Assembly (NCBI RefSeq): GCF_025717515.1
Contig: NZ_JAJIRN010000010.1
Coordinates: 230,243-294,242 of the forward strand
Length of the DNA stretch: 64,000 nt
Source of the DNA: Roseateles oligotrophus
GTDB lineage: Bacteria > Pseudomonadota > Gammaproteobacteria > Burkholderiales > Burkholderiaceae_C
Direction: 5' to 3'
Below, in pieces: positions 9,165-17,841 of the stretch. Both the position numbers and the translations under genes were made by a program. Every line of letters begins with the position of its first letter. Positions within the stretch are counted from its first letter, which is position 1. Under the pieces are notes generated by a model that was given only the letters and a program-made list of their open reading frames with translations, was not told where the DNA came from and searched no databases.

Positions 9165-9971
9165 TCATTGAATGCCGGGCAGCCAGGCCGCAATGCCGTA
9201 AATGGCCATCTCCTGCAACTGGTTCATCAGCGCAAAGCCGAACAGGCAGGCCGCCACAACCCGCAGCAGCGTCCAGGGTTTGAACCCCAGCCAGGCCAGG
9301 TAGTAGGCGATGGTAATCAGCAGCAACATCGCATCGGTGATGATTTGCAGCCGCAGCATCGGCATTCGGGCCCATTGACCCAGGGCGCTGACAGCCAAGT
9401 CGAACAACATGGCCATGGCGATGCCGTACAGGCCTACCGCCCAAGCCTCGGCGACGGTAAAGCCGCGCTTCGGGAACAATGCTCGCATCAAGCCGGCGGT
9501 GGGCAAGGTGAAGACCAGCATCCAGTAAGGCATGGCCAGGCTGAGCCACAAATTGAGCTGCGCATAAAGGGCAGCGCGAGCCGGCGACAAACTGCCCCGT
9601 ACCTGCTGCAGCAACTTGGCCCGGTACACGTCGAAGTAGGCGTCACCGTAGAAATGGCTCAGCAGCACGGAGAGCGTGGCAATCGCCACCAAAAAGGGCA
9701 GGGGATGGGTGTAGCTGAGGCGCTGGCCCTGCAGAAAGGCCTTGAAGACCGCTTGCGGCTGCCAGCACAGATGGCCGACCGTGCGCTTGAGACTTTTCTC
9801 GATATGCAGCACCCGTTCGCTGAAGTCTTGCCACATGCCGGCCAGCGTCAGCGGCAGATGCGGCGCCTTGATGCCACAGACATGGCAGAAGGGGCCTTGC
9901 AGAGGCGCTGCGCAGGAGCGGCAAGACGGGTGCACGATGGGTGTCGAGCCGCGTGCGGTGTCGTGGGGCAT
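9165..9971 (-). CDS. DUF3667-type membrane protein with zinc-ribbon head
   Basis: 268 residues. The N-terminus has two cysteine pairs (CRSC at about 18 and CHVC at about 29) typical of a small zinc ribbon. The next block ([18 protein letters not shown], then [24 protein letters not shown]) fits the DUF3667 family pattern. Four to five hydrophobic helices follow to the C-terminus. It is predicted to sit in the inner membrane with a cytosolic zinc ribbon. The function of the family is not known. It is transcribed alone, and no neighbour suggests a pathway. Confidence 0.75.
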   Translation of the reverse strand: MPHDTARGSTPIVHPSCRSCAAPLQGPFCHVCGIKAPHLPLTLAGMWQDFSERVLHIEKSLKRTVGHLCWQPQAVFKAFLQGQRLSYTHPLPFLVAIATLSVLLSHFYGDAYFDVYRAKLLQQVRGSLSPARAALYAQLNLWLSLAMPYWMLVFTLPTAGLMRALFPKRGFTVAEAWAVGLYGIAMAMLFDLAVSALGQWARMPMLRLQIITDAMLLLITIAYYLAWLGFKPWTLLRVVAACLFGFALMNQLQEMAIYGIAAWLPGIQ

Positions 9972-10819
9972 GGGTCAAGTCCGGGAGAGTTGCCGGAGCA
10001 TTTTCGGCAGGGCTAACCATAACATCCACATCCGGCTGAGCGCCGGGCGCGCCGAAAGCGAGCGAGCACCTCCAGATGCAAGATCTGACCTCAAGCCCTG
10101 CATCGGTGTTGAATGGCTCCGATGTGCCCATAGCCGTCAGTCGGTTCAAACCTTCAGCGGACACTGGTCACCCAGACTGCTGGCGACGCAGAAATGGGTT
10201 CGCGTACCAGCTCCGGGCTTCCAGTCTAAACCGTTCTTTATGTGCGGGACCGTACCGACGACTTGGGGCACCTAGCTGTCATCAAAGTCACCCAGTTCCC
10301 TAGCGTCGGGACCTGGCCGTCTTGGTAAAGATGAACTCGACCGGGAGACACGTACAGGGAAGCGATTCACGATTCATTGATCTCTAGGCGGCACAACGTA
10401 CTGTCGGCACGGGCCAAACGGATAGGTTCAACTGATTTTTGAGGGGCTGCACCGCGCGCGCCGCGCAAACGGACCGGTTTGGCGGCAGATCAAACCACGG
10501 CCGGCCAGACCAGCCCATTCATGTCGCCATGCGACGATTACTCGGGCGGAACGAGCTTCGCAAGCCCCGACATAGCGTCAAAAAAATGTGGCAATATATG
10601 CCGGCCTTGGGCCCCTGGGCGGCTGTTTTTATCGGTGGTCGAAGTTGTTCTAGGCGTGACTTTTTTCGGCGGGTTTATGGCCTACGGCAGAGCTGCAAAT
10701 GACGTATAGAAATCAAATGCATAAAACACTTGCAGTACCGAGCCGAGAAGCTGTTAGCGCACGGGATTTGGTCTCTCAAAAACGCCTACAGGGCACCTAA
10801 CGAACGAGGTTGGATCCGC
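9972..10819. other. 848-base gene-poor stretch
   Basis: Only short open frames occur on either strand, with many stops and a less GC-biased third position than the flanks. No RNA gene was recognised. The end nearest the next gene holds a possible small membrane-protein relic (10584-10709). The rest (10000-10430) shows nothing I can name. The composition suggests degenerate former coding DNA, but I cannot identify a parent gene by reading. Confidence 0.6.
10584..10709 (+). pseudogene. Possible frameshifted small membrane-protein relic
   Basis: An ATG at 10584 opens MWQYMPALGPWAAVFIG in one frame. The neighbouring frame then continues VVEVVLGVTFFGGFMAYGRAANDV to a stop at 10709. Joining the two frames near 10640 would give a plausible hydrophobic helix with a charged end, as if one indel split a short membrane protein or the tail of a larger one. 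No family is recognised. It could equally be chance. Confidence 0.3.
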
Positions 10820-11830
10820 ATGACCATCTACCGCAGATTGGCTTCGCCTCAGCTTAGAACGCTCTATGCGGGCGGCATCCTACTCGGTGCACTCCTTGCG
10901 AGCCTGCTTGCCGGTTGCGCACTCCCGCGACCGTCGGATTTCGACCCCACGCCCCTGGATGCCAGCGGCCTCCCTACGCCCGACATGAGCGTCCAACTCC
11001 CACAGTTGGGCCCCTGCACCGATGCGTCGGAACAGGCCTTCTCCCTCGACTCGTCGAAACCGGTGACCGTGCTGGTACACGGTTGCAATGGGTCAGCGGG
11101 GCGGTTCCGGTCGCTCGCGCAGCTCTACGCGTTCCACGGCCAGCAGGCGGTCTGCTTCAGCTATGACGACCGGGCCAGCATGGTGCAGAGCTCCGCGCAA
11201 CTGGCCGCTGCAGTCGGGGCACTGACGGAACGAATGCGCAATCGCGACATCACCATCATCGGCCACAGCATGGGTGGGCTGATCGCGAGGAAGGCGCTGG
11301 AGGGCGAGCGCCGCATTGACTGGGAGCGCGACGGCGTGAATTTGAACCTGGTGACGGTCTCGGCGCCGGTCTCAGGCATCGCGGTCGCGAACACATGCGG
11401 CTATCGCAGTCTGCACTGGGCGAGCCTAGGCATGGTGCCGCTCACCTGCTGGGCCATCACCGGCGACAACTGGCATGAAATCACCGGCTCGTCCGATTTC
11501 ATCCGCCGCCCTGGCCCGCTGCTTGCCTCGGTGCGGCACTACGTCAAGGTCGTCACTGATGAGCGCGGGGCCTGCCGCCGTCGCGACGCGAAGGGCACTT
11601 GCCTGGAGAGCGACGACATCTTCAGCCTCGCGGAACAGTACCAGCCGATCATCGATGGGTACCCGCGCCTTGCCAACGTCCAAGTCGCGGCGGGGCATGT
11701 GGCGATCGTGGGCTACCAGGGTGTCGCGCCGCGCCAGCTGATCTCGATCCTGCAGCAGCAGGGCTTGCTCGCCGCCACAGCAGCGGGACGCGAGGATGCG
11801 CTCGAGCGGCTGATGGCGAAGCTTTACTGA
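10820..11830 (+). CDS. Lipoprotein alpha/beta hydrolase
   Basis: 336 residues from the ATG at 10820, preceded by GAGG ten bases upstream. The leader ends in a lipobox (LLAGC), so the protein is a predicted lipid-anchored envelope enzyme. The hydrolase core has the oxyanion-region LVHGCNGSAGRF, the nucleophile elbow GHSMGG, an aspartate-containing strand and a late histidine (AAGHVAIVG), as in PGAP1/lipase-class-2-like serine hydrolases. Cysteine pairs late in the sequence (CGYRS, CW; CRRRDAKGTC) may form disulfides in the periplasm. The substrate is unknown; ester or lipid hydrolysis is likely. The gene lies alone between two non-coding stretches of 848 and 474 bases, which suggests an acquired or isolated locus. 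Confidence 0.85.
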   Translation: MTIYRRLASPQLRTLYAGGILLGALLASLLAGCALPRPSDFDPTPLDASGLPTPDMSVQLPQLGPCTDASEQAFSLDSSKPVTVLVHGCNGSAGRFRSLAQLYAFHGQQAVCFSYDDRASMVQSSAQLAAAVGALTERMRNRDITIIGHSMGGLIARKALEGERRIDWERDGVNLNLVTVSAPVSGIAVANTCGYRSLHWASLGMVPLTCWAITGDNWHEITGSSDFIRRPGPLLASVRHYVKVVTDERGACRRRDAKGTCLESDDIFSLAEQYQPIIDGYPRLANVQVAAGHVAIVGYQGVAPRQLISILQQQGLLAATAAGREDALERLMAKLY

Positions 11831-12304
11831 TGCCAAGTCGCCCGTGAATATGCGCTCGGCCAAATAAGACTGGTGAGGGCCAACAAAATCGAACAGAAGG
11901 ACGCGCAAAGCTCACGAAGGAACACGGCAGCGAAATCCCCGTCACTTTCTTCGCGCTCTACGCGCTCTTCGCGTCCTTCTGTTCAAAATCTGTGCGTCAG
12001 GTCAATCCGTCCTTGCTTCGGTGAACAAGGGATAGGAAATTCAACCGCCCCACAGCGAATATGACGACGCTGGAACGGTTGACCCATCCGGAATTCCCCC
12101 TTGGCAAGGCCAGCGTCGCTTGGCTGAGGCGCTTGGCGCGCCGCCAGCATCAACTCTTGACGCTCATTCGGGCTGAATCATGCTGGAAGTGGCCTGTATG
12201 GGCACATCCCGGACGTTTCAAAATCATTGACACAGGAACAAGGACAGCGATTCTCGGCTGGCTTGACTCGCACCGAATGCTTGACCGTTTTGGCGGGCCC
12301 CGGC
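11831..12304. other. 474-base intergenic region
   Basis: Between the hydrolase stop and the stop of the converging LytTR regulator. It holds the inverted repeat at 11891-11984. Open frames from 12061 and 12227 are short and show no family resemblance. No promoter or RNA gene can be assigned with confidence. Confidence 0.6.
11891..11984. repeat. 15-bp perfect inverted repeat with 64-bp spacer
   Basis: GAACAGAAGGACGCG at 11891-11905 is repeated exactly in inverse at 11970-11984. The spacer contains internal quasi-repeats (CGCGCTCTACGCGCTCTTCGCG; CACGAAGGAACACGG) of the AAGGACGCGAAG type that occur in non-coding DNA of many proteobacteria. It could form a long hairpin downstream of the hydrolase gene. 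No transposase is nearby. Confidence 0.7.
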
Positions 12305-13075
12305 CTACATTTCCTTGAAGAACTGCAAATAACTGCGGCTCACCGGCAGGCGCTCGCTGCGGCCTTTGAGCTCGATGTCGGCGGTTTCGTTCTCGCCCCT
12401 CGTGACGCGGCGAATCGAGCGCAGATTGACGACGACCGAGCGATGCACCTGGGCAAACTGCTGTGGGTCGAGCTGCGCAATCAGCTCCTTCAGTGGCATC
12501 CGTATCAGCGCCTCGGCGGCCTGACCCTCATCGCGGTAGGCGACCAAGGTGTATTTCGTGTCGCTCTTCAGGTAATCGATGTCGTCGACCGGAATCATCC
12601 GCAAGGAGCTGCCGACCGTGGCGCGCACCCAGCGCATCGGCTCGGGTTGATCGAGCTTGAGCCGCTCGGCCAGCTGCGCCAATAGCGCCTCGGTGTGCAC
12701 GGCCGGTTGCGCCGTTTGCAAGCGCGCTTGCAGGCGACCCACCGTCTCGGCCAGGCGGGCGGCGGTGACCGGCTTGACAAGATAGTCGAGCACACCATGC
12801 TCAAAAGCGTCCAACGCGTACTGGTCAAAGGCGGTCACGAAGACCAGGTGCGAGCGCTTGCCGATCTGCCGCGCCACCTCGATGCCGCTCAGGCCCGGCA
12901 TATGCACGTCCAGAAAGCAGATCGTCGGCTGATGCTGCTCGAACAGCTCAAGCGCTTGCCGGCCATTGCGTGCTTGCGCGACGATTTGCAGTTCCGGCCA
13001 GGCGGCGGCCAGGCGCGCCTCCAGGATTTCGCGCAGCAGCGGTTCGTCGTCGGCAATCAGGGCAGTCATTGTCAT
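12305..13075 (-). CDS. LytTR-family response regulator
   Basis: 256 residues. The receiver domain (1-about 125) has the acidic pair DDE at 9-11, phospho-acceptor Asp56 (CFLDVHMPG), and the Thr and Lys of the switch (VTAFDQ; LVKP). The C-terminal LytTR DNA-binding domain spans about 150-253 (DDIDYLKSDTKYTLV; FAQVHRSVVVNLRSI; LPVSRSY). It is the partner of the kinase directly upstream: the genes overlap by ATGA. LytTR regulators bind paired direct repeats in target promoters. No target is visible here. It resembles AlgR/LytR-type proteins. Confidence 0.95.
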   Translation of the reverse strand: MTMTALIADDEPLLREILEARLAAAWPELQIVAQARNGRQALELFEQHQPTICFLDVHMPGLSGIEVARQIGKRSHLVFVTAFDQYALDAFEHGVLDYLVKPVTAARLAETVGRLQARLQTAQPAVHTEALLAQLAERLKLDQPEPMRWVRATVGSSLRMIPVDDIDYLKSDTKYTLVAYRDEGQAAEALIRMPLKELIAQLDPQQFAQVHRSVVVNLRSIRRVTRGENETADIELKGRSERLPVSRSYLQFFKEM

Positions 13076-14175
13076 AGGGGCTCGATCTTGAATTCAATCG
13101 TCACTTGCACGCCATGCGGCTCCACCTCGTTCAAGTTCAGCGCCGCGCTGCCGCCATAGGCCCACAGCAGCCGTTCGCGCAGCGCCGCCAGCCCGGTGCC
13201 GAGGCCGCGCCCGGTCGCCTGCAGGCCGACGCCGGTATCGGTGACGCTCAAGCGGCAGCGGCCGTCACCAAGCAACTCGGCGCGAACATCGATGCGCCCG
13301 CCTTCTTCGCTCGGGTCGATGCCATGCTGGACCGCATTTTCCACCAAGGTCAGCAGCGTCATCGGCGGGCAACGCAGCAGGTGCACGCCGCTGCCAACCT
13401 GCAAGTCAAAGGCGAGGCGGTCGGGCATGCGCATCTGCATCAGCTCCAGATAGGCACGCACCAGCTCCAACTCCTGGCCCAGCGTATTGGCCGAGCCGTC
13501 CAGGCGGGGCACGGCGGCGCGCAGATAGGACGTTAGACTTTGCAACAATTGCGGCGCGCGCGGCGAGCCGGCCTCCACCAAGGCCTGCACATTGGCCAGC
13601 GTGTTGAACAAAAAGTGCGGCTGGGCCTGCGCGGTCAGTAGGCGCATGCGGGCGTCCAGGGCCTGGCGGGCCATTTCGCTGCGCTCGAGTTCGAAGTCGA
13701 TCGCCTGCTCCTCTACCTTGGCCTCGCGCTGGCGCAACAAGGCCGCCAGCGCTGTCCAAGGCGCCACCAGCATGCCAAGAAAGGTGAAGGTCATGTAGGC
13801 TACTAGACGTTTGGGCTCGTTCCAGAACATCGGCGCGCCCGTTTTTGTGGTCCACAGAAAGGCGATGAAGAGGGCGATAGGCACCGCCACCCCGACAGCC
13901 GCCACTTGCAATGCCCAACGCGCCAACCACTTGGGCAAACGGCGCGGCCATTGCTCGAACAAGCCAAACACCAGCAGCAGCGCAAGCCCTACGCCGTACA
14001 CCCGCGCGACCAGCAGCCACATCGATGGTTTCCAGCCAAAGCTGTACAGCAGAACGAACAGCGCGCAAATGATGGCGACTGTCCGCACGCGGCGCCAGCC
14101 GAACAGGGCTCGCCAATTGAATGACGGAGGTGTTGGCGTAGCGTCGATAGTGGTCTTGGTGGGCGGTGACATCAC
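13072..14175 (-). CDS. LytS/AlgZ-type sensor histidine kinase
   Basis: 367 residues. The N-terminal part carries about four membrane helices (about 28-145) with no separate sensor domain, then a short coiled coil. The His_kinase block has the phospho-acceptor in QAQPHFLFNTLANVQAL. The ATPase domain keeps the N-box (LVENAVQHG) and the G-box (DTGVGLQATGRGLGTGLAALRERL), so it looks catalytically complete, unlike the second LytS-type kinase in the window. It forms an operon with the LytTR regulator through a 4-base overlap. The signal is unknown. Confidence 0.93.
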   Translation of the reverse strand: MMSPPTKTTIDATPTPPSFNWRALFGWRRVRTVAIICALFVLLYSFGWKPSMWLLVARVYGVGLALLLVFGLFEQWPRRLPKWLARWALQVAAVGVAVPIALFIAFLWTTKTGAPMFWNEPKRLVAYMTFTFLGMLVAPWTALAALLRQREAKVEEQAIDFELERSEMARQALDARMRLLTAQAQPHFLFNTLANVQALVEAGSPRAPQLLQSLTSYLRAAVPRLDGSANTLGQELELVRAYLELMQMRMPDRLAFDLQVGSGVHLLRCPPMTLLTLVENAVQHGIDPSEEGGRIDVRAELLGDGRCRLSVTDTGVGLQATGRGLGTGLAALRERLLWAYGGSAALNLNEVEPHGVQVTIEFKIEPL

Positions 14176-14221
14176 GGCAGAATACTCGAGTGAATGGCGG
14201 GAAGGCTGGACCGACTGAGCG

Positions 14222-14644
14222 TCAGGCCCTCGGTTTGCGCCAGGGCTGAGCGGGCTTGCGGAAGTAGTGATGCGCGATATAGCGCCAAGGCAGCACCAGC
14301 GGCGTCAGCACCACCCCGGCCAAGCAGGCATAGAAGGACCCTTCAACGCCCGGCGTGACCGCCCCGCCCAGCCACAGCGGGTAGGCGATGACCAAGATCC
14401 AGAGGGTCTTCCAGATCAGCTCAAAAATCAGCAAGGGCAACATCTGCAGCGGGTAGCGCAGCCCCCAGATGCAGAAGAAGGCCAAGCCGATCAACATCGC
14501 GCCCAGCTCACCCCGGCGCTGCGCCCAAAGGTCGGTGTGCTGCAACATGCTCGGCCCCCAGCTGCTTGCCAGCCCGACCGTGATCAGCAGATAAAAGGCG
14601 CGCAACAGATTCAGGCGCCAGAGGGGAAGGTCTTGGCCGGACAT
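14222..14644 (-). CDS. Small integral membrane protein
   Basis: 140 residues with four predicted membrane helices (about 12-30, 48-66, 68-92 and 103-122) and a short basic C-terminal tail (HHYFRKPAQPWRKPRA) probably in the cytosol. No motif or family is recognised. It lies 14 bases upstream of nothing coding and just downstream of the TPR gene (stop-to-start about 14 bases, same strand), so it may be the distal gene of that transcript. Confidence 0.7.
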   Translation of the reverse strand: MSGQDLPLWRLNLLRAFYLLITVGLASSWGPSMLQHTDLWAQRRGELGAMLIGLAFFCIWGLRYPLQMLPLLIFELIWKTLWILVIAYPLWLGGAVTPGVEGSFYACLAGVVLTPLVLPWRYIAHHYFRKPAQPWRKPRA

Positions 14645-14658
14645 TGGAATACCCTCCT

Positions 14659-15693
14659 TCAGCCGAGCTTGGCCAGGCTCTTGCGAGCGTCTTCGACATT
14701 GGCCGGGTTGGCCCGCTTGTTGGCGATGAAACGCTCGTAGGCGGCCTTGGCCTGCGCCTTGTCGCCCTTGGCCAGATAGGCGTCACCGAGGCGGTGGTCG
14801 ACGGGCAATTCGTCGGCGCCGCTCAGCGTCCTAGCCCGCTCCAGATAGCGAATCGCCTCGTCCGTTTGGCCTTGCGCGGCGTAGACCCGGCTGAGCCCGT
14901 AGGCGCCGCTGGCCTTTGTGGGTTGATCGCGGTGCAGACCCTCGTACAAACTCTTGGCCTTGGCCAAGTCTTTGCTGTCCTTCAAATAGACCCGCGCCAA
15001 TTGCAGCGTGGCTTCGCGGATTTCATCAAGCATGGCGCCATCTTTGCTCGGCTTGAGCGCTAGCAACTCGCTCTCCATCTCGGCCCATTTCTTGTCTTCG
15101 GCGGCAATATGGACGCGGATGATGCGCGCCGTTTCGGGCTGGCTGCTGCGCACGGCGGCCTCCAGCTCCTTGGCCTTGGACACGCTGCCGCCCATCATGC
15201 CGGGCACCGTCAGATAGAGCTTGGCCAACTGCACCCGGGCCGTAAAGCTGCTCGGCTCCAACTCCAGCGCGCGGATCCAGGTCTCTTTCAAGGTGCCAAC
15301 GTTGCGCATGGCCTTGGCCATGCCCATGCTGATCATCTGCAAGCCGAGGTTCTGCGCCGAGGCCAGGTGGCAAACCGCCATGTTGGGGTGCTGCTCGACG
15401 CACAGCTTGGCTTGCTTGGCGCCGGCCTCGAGGCGCTTGCCGTCGCCGGCGTCGCTGAAGCTCAAGGCCAAGGACAAAGCCGCGCTAGCTTCGGCATCGG
15501 CAGCATTGGCCTTCAATCGTGTTTGGGCCTGCTGTTCCAGTTCGACAAACTTGCCGGCATCTTGCAGCGACTCCAGCTGCGCATCTTTGAAGACGGCGGC
15601 CTGGACCGTGCCCAATGAACTCAACAAGGCCATTGCGGCGATAGCGCTGGCGATGGTCCGGCTGCGGCGAGGGGAGGTAAAAGGTGTTTTCAT
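14659..15693 (-). CDS. Secreted tetratricopeptide-repeat protein
   Basis: 344 residues from the ATG at 15693, which is directly followed by a basic region and a Sec signal peptide (SAIAAMALLSSLGTVQA). The longer open frame starting at 15978 adds arginine-rich nonsense and overlaps the divergent esterase start. The mature protein is mostly paired helices with TPR spacing: about residues 50-100 (A..ASAALSLALSFSDAG), 240-280 (SLYEGLHRDQPTKASGAYGLSRVYAAQG) and a final repeat YERFIANK. It is probably a periplasmic scaffold. Upstream is a 283-base divergent region; downstream is a small membrane protein. Confidence 0.82.
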   Translation of the reverse strand: MKTPFTSPRRSRTIASAIAAMALLSSLGTVQAAVFKDAQLESLQDAGKFVELEQQAQTRLKANAADAEASAALSLALSFSDAGDGKRLEAGAKQAKLCVEQHPNMAVCHLASAQNLGLQMISMGMAKAMRNVGTLKETWIRALELEPSSFTARVQLAKLYLTVPGMMGGSVSKAKELEAAVRSSQPETARIIRVHIAAEDKKWAEMESELLALKPSKDGAMLDEIREATLQLARVYLKDSKDLAKAKSLYEGLHRDQPTKASGAYGLSRVYAAQGQTDEAIRYLERARTLSGADELPVDHRLGDAYLAKGDKAQAKAAYERFIANKRANPANVEDARKSLAKLG

Positions 15694-15976
15694 GCTCGGG
15701 TTCCCGTTAGAGTGGGTGGTCAAATTTCTAAGGACAGGGCCATTGTGTTGAGCCGCCGGCTGAGCCGTAGGGGCTCTCGGACGAGCGACGACGCGCGGGC
15801 CTTTAAACACGATGCGGCGGGACGAGCGGCGCCCGAGGCGGATAAAACGGGGCCGGCGCCATTGGTCGTGGTCAGGCGTCGCTCGTCCCCGCAAGCGCGT
15901 CACCGATCCGGGATGGCTTGGCCGCGACCGGCCTGCAAGGGCACAGTCGACCCCGTCACAACACGAATGCACCATC

Positions 15977-16963
15977 ATGAAGAGAGTTCTGCGTTTCCTG
16001 CTGCGAGGCCTCTTGGGCCTGATCGCCCTGCTGGCCGTGCTGGCCGGCGTGTTCGCTTACTTTCTCTACACGCCCGATCCCGAAGTTCCTCAGCTGTCCG
16101 GCAGCTTGGTCAAGGGCGAGATCGACGTGGCCGGCGTCAAACGCGGTTACCGGACCTATGTGCCCAAGGATCTGCCCAAAGGCGCGCCGCTGGTCTTGGT
16201 GATGCATGGTTCGGGCGAAGGCCCGGGCCGCATCCGCGTCGGCACCGGCTATGCCTTCGAGCGCCTGGCCGATCAGCATGGCTTCGCGCTGGTCTATCCC
16301 AAGTCCTTCGCGTCCGACTGGAACGACTGCAGCCGCATCGGTGACAAGGAGCTGAACGGCGTTAGAGGCGACGATGTCGGCTACTTGGCCGCGCTGGTCG
16401 ATAAGCTGGTGGCCGATCTGTCGCTCGACCCGGCGCGCGTGTTTGCGACCGGCGTTTCCAACGGCGGCTCAATGGCGCTGCGCCTGGCGCTGGAGCAGCC
16501 GAACCGCTACAAGGCGGTGGCCGCCGTCGTCGCCAATGTGCCGGCGCCGCAGAACTTTCAATGCAAGCCGGCAGCAGCAAAAGCCACCTCGGTGATGATC
16601 ATGAACGGCACGGAGGACCCGCTGGTGCCCTATGCCGGCGGCGAGATCAATCTGCTGGGCCTGTTCTACAAGGGCGGCGAGATCATTTCCTCCCGCGCAT
16701 CGGCGCAGTATTTCGCCGATTGGGCTCACTTGGCCGGCCCACCCCAGACCAGCGAGAAAACCGTCGCCGAGGGTGTGCGCGTCGAGCAGAACCGCTGGCG
16801 CAATGAGGAAGGAAAGGCCGAGGTCGAGCTGGTAAGCATTCACGGCGGCGGACATGGCCTGCCGCAGCCCTACTCGAAGCGCCCGCGCCTGTTGGGTCCG
16901 TCCCCGATGGAACCCAATGGGCCGGCCATGATCTGGGCCTTTTTCGAGCGACAGCCGAAGTAG
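15977..16963 (+). CDS. PHB-depolymerase/LpqC-type esterase
   Basis: 328 residues. One N-terminal membrane anchor or uncleaved signal (about 5-30) is followed by an Esterase_PHB-type hydrolase. The oxyanion strand is LVLVMHGSGEG (73-83). The nucleophile is Ser161 in GVSNGGS, the acid is likely Asp214 (NGTEDPLVPY), and the base is His293 (HGGGHGLPQ). Relatives include poly(3-hydroxybutyrate) depolymerases, feruloyl esterases and LpqC. No starch- or PHB-binding domain is attached, so polymer hydrolysis is not assured. It lies divergent to the TPR gene and 44 bases before a membrane protein gene on the same strand. Confidence 0.87.
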   Translation: MKRVLRFLLRGLLGLIALLAVLAGVFAYFLYTPDPEVPQLSGSLVKGEIDVAGVKRGYRTYVPKDLPKGAPLVLVMHGSGEGPGRIRVGTGYAFERLADQHGFALVYPKSFASDWNDCSRIGDKELNGVRGDDVGYLAALVDKLVADLSLDPARVFATGVSNGGSMALRLALEQPNRYKAVAAVVANVPAPQNFQCKPAAAKATSVMIMNGTEDPLVPYAGGEINLLGLFYKGGEIISSRASAQYFADWAHLAGPPQTSEKTVAEGVRVEQNRWRNEEGKAEVELVSIHGGGHGLPQPYSKRPRLLGPSPMEPNGPAMIWAFFERQPK

Positions 16964-17007
16964 ACAGCGCCACAGACCCCATCCACTGAATTTCGGAGTT
17001 AAAGAAA

Positions 17008-17739
17008 ATGACCGTCCTCTACATCGCCCCCGAGAGCTCCGCCCTGGTTCACGCCGCCGCTGCGGCGGTGCTCTACCTGCACATCGGCGCCGGCAGCGTC
17101 GGCCTCTTGTCAGGCACGGCCGCCTTTGTATGCCGCAAGGGCACGCCGCTGCACCGCCTGATCGGCAAAATTTTTGTCGCTTCGATGCTGATCATGTCCG
17201 GCATCGGTGCCGTCGTGGCGCCGTTCCTGCCTACGCCTGAGCGCGCCTCGGTGATTGCCGGCATCCTGACTTTCTATCTGGTCTTGAGTTCCTGGATGGC
17301 GGTCAAACGCAAGCCGGGTCAGATCGGGCGCTTCGACTACGGCCTGCTCCTGACCTCCTTGAGCGTCATCGCCACTAGCGCCTACCTCTTCTGGCTGGCC
17401 TCGCAAAACCCGCGCGGCATGCTGGACGGCCAGCCGGGAGCCGCCTTTGTGATGTTCATGATCATCGGCAGCTTGGCGGCGGTCGGAGACCTGCGTTTGA
17501 TCTTGAAGCGCGGTGTCACGGGCGCCACCCGCCTGGCCCGCCATCTGTGGCGCATGACGGTGGCCTTGTTCATCGCCGCCAATTCGCTCTTCCTGGGCCA
17601 GCCGCAAGTCTTTCCAAAGGCGGTGCAAAAGTCCGGCTTGCTGATGGTGCCGGCGCTGCTGATTCTGGCGCTGCTGCTGTTCTGGCTCGCCCATGTCGCC
17701 TGGGGCGCGCACAAGCGGCGCCGGGTGAGCCGCATTTAA
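17008..17739 (+). CDS. DUF2306-like integral membrane protein
   Basis: 243 residues with about seven hydrophobic helices. The start region (HAAAAAVLYLHIGAGSVGLLSG), the segment KGTPLHRLIGKIFVASML and the late block ARHLWRMTVALFIAANSLFLGQPQ fit the pattern of DUF2306-like membrane proteins, with histidines in early and late helices. No enzymatic role is established for these proteins. The block MTVA-FIAANSLFLG recurs as a relic at 20626-20700, so a related second copy once existed 3 kb away. It probably shares a transcript with the esterase gene 44 bases upstream. Confidence 0.75.
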   Translation: MTVLYIAPESSALVHAAAAAVLYLHIGAGSVGLLSGTAAFVCRKGTPLHRLIGKIFVASMLIMSGIGAVVAPFLPTPERASVIAGILTFYLVLSSWMAVKRKPGQIGRFDYGLLLTSLSVIATSAYLFWLASQNPRGMLDGQPGAAFVMFMIIGSLAAVGDLRLILKRGVTGATRLARHLWRMTVALFIAANSLFLGQPQVFPKAVQKSGLLMVPALLILALLLFWLAHVAWGAHKRRRVSRI

Positions 17740-17841
17740 GCCGCCTTCGAGCTGGCGCTGTGTGGACACAAGCTTGGCAATCTGCTGTTGAGCTTGGATC
17801 AGAGCCGGGCCCGGCCGAGCCTGCTCGCCAAAACCTTGCGC

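Noticed and set aside
10100..10160. Possible tRNA T-arm (CGGTTCAAACC) in the gene-poor stretch
   Set aside because: No acceptor stem, D-arm or anticodon arm can be formed around it.
12061..12318. 85-residue plus-strand frame before the LytTR gene
   Set aside because: A superficial resemblance to transposase fragments could not be backed by any motif.
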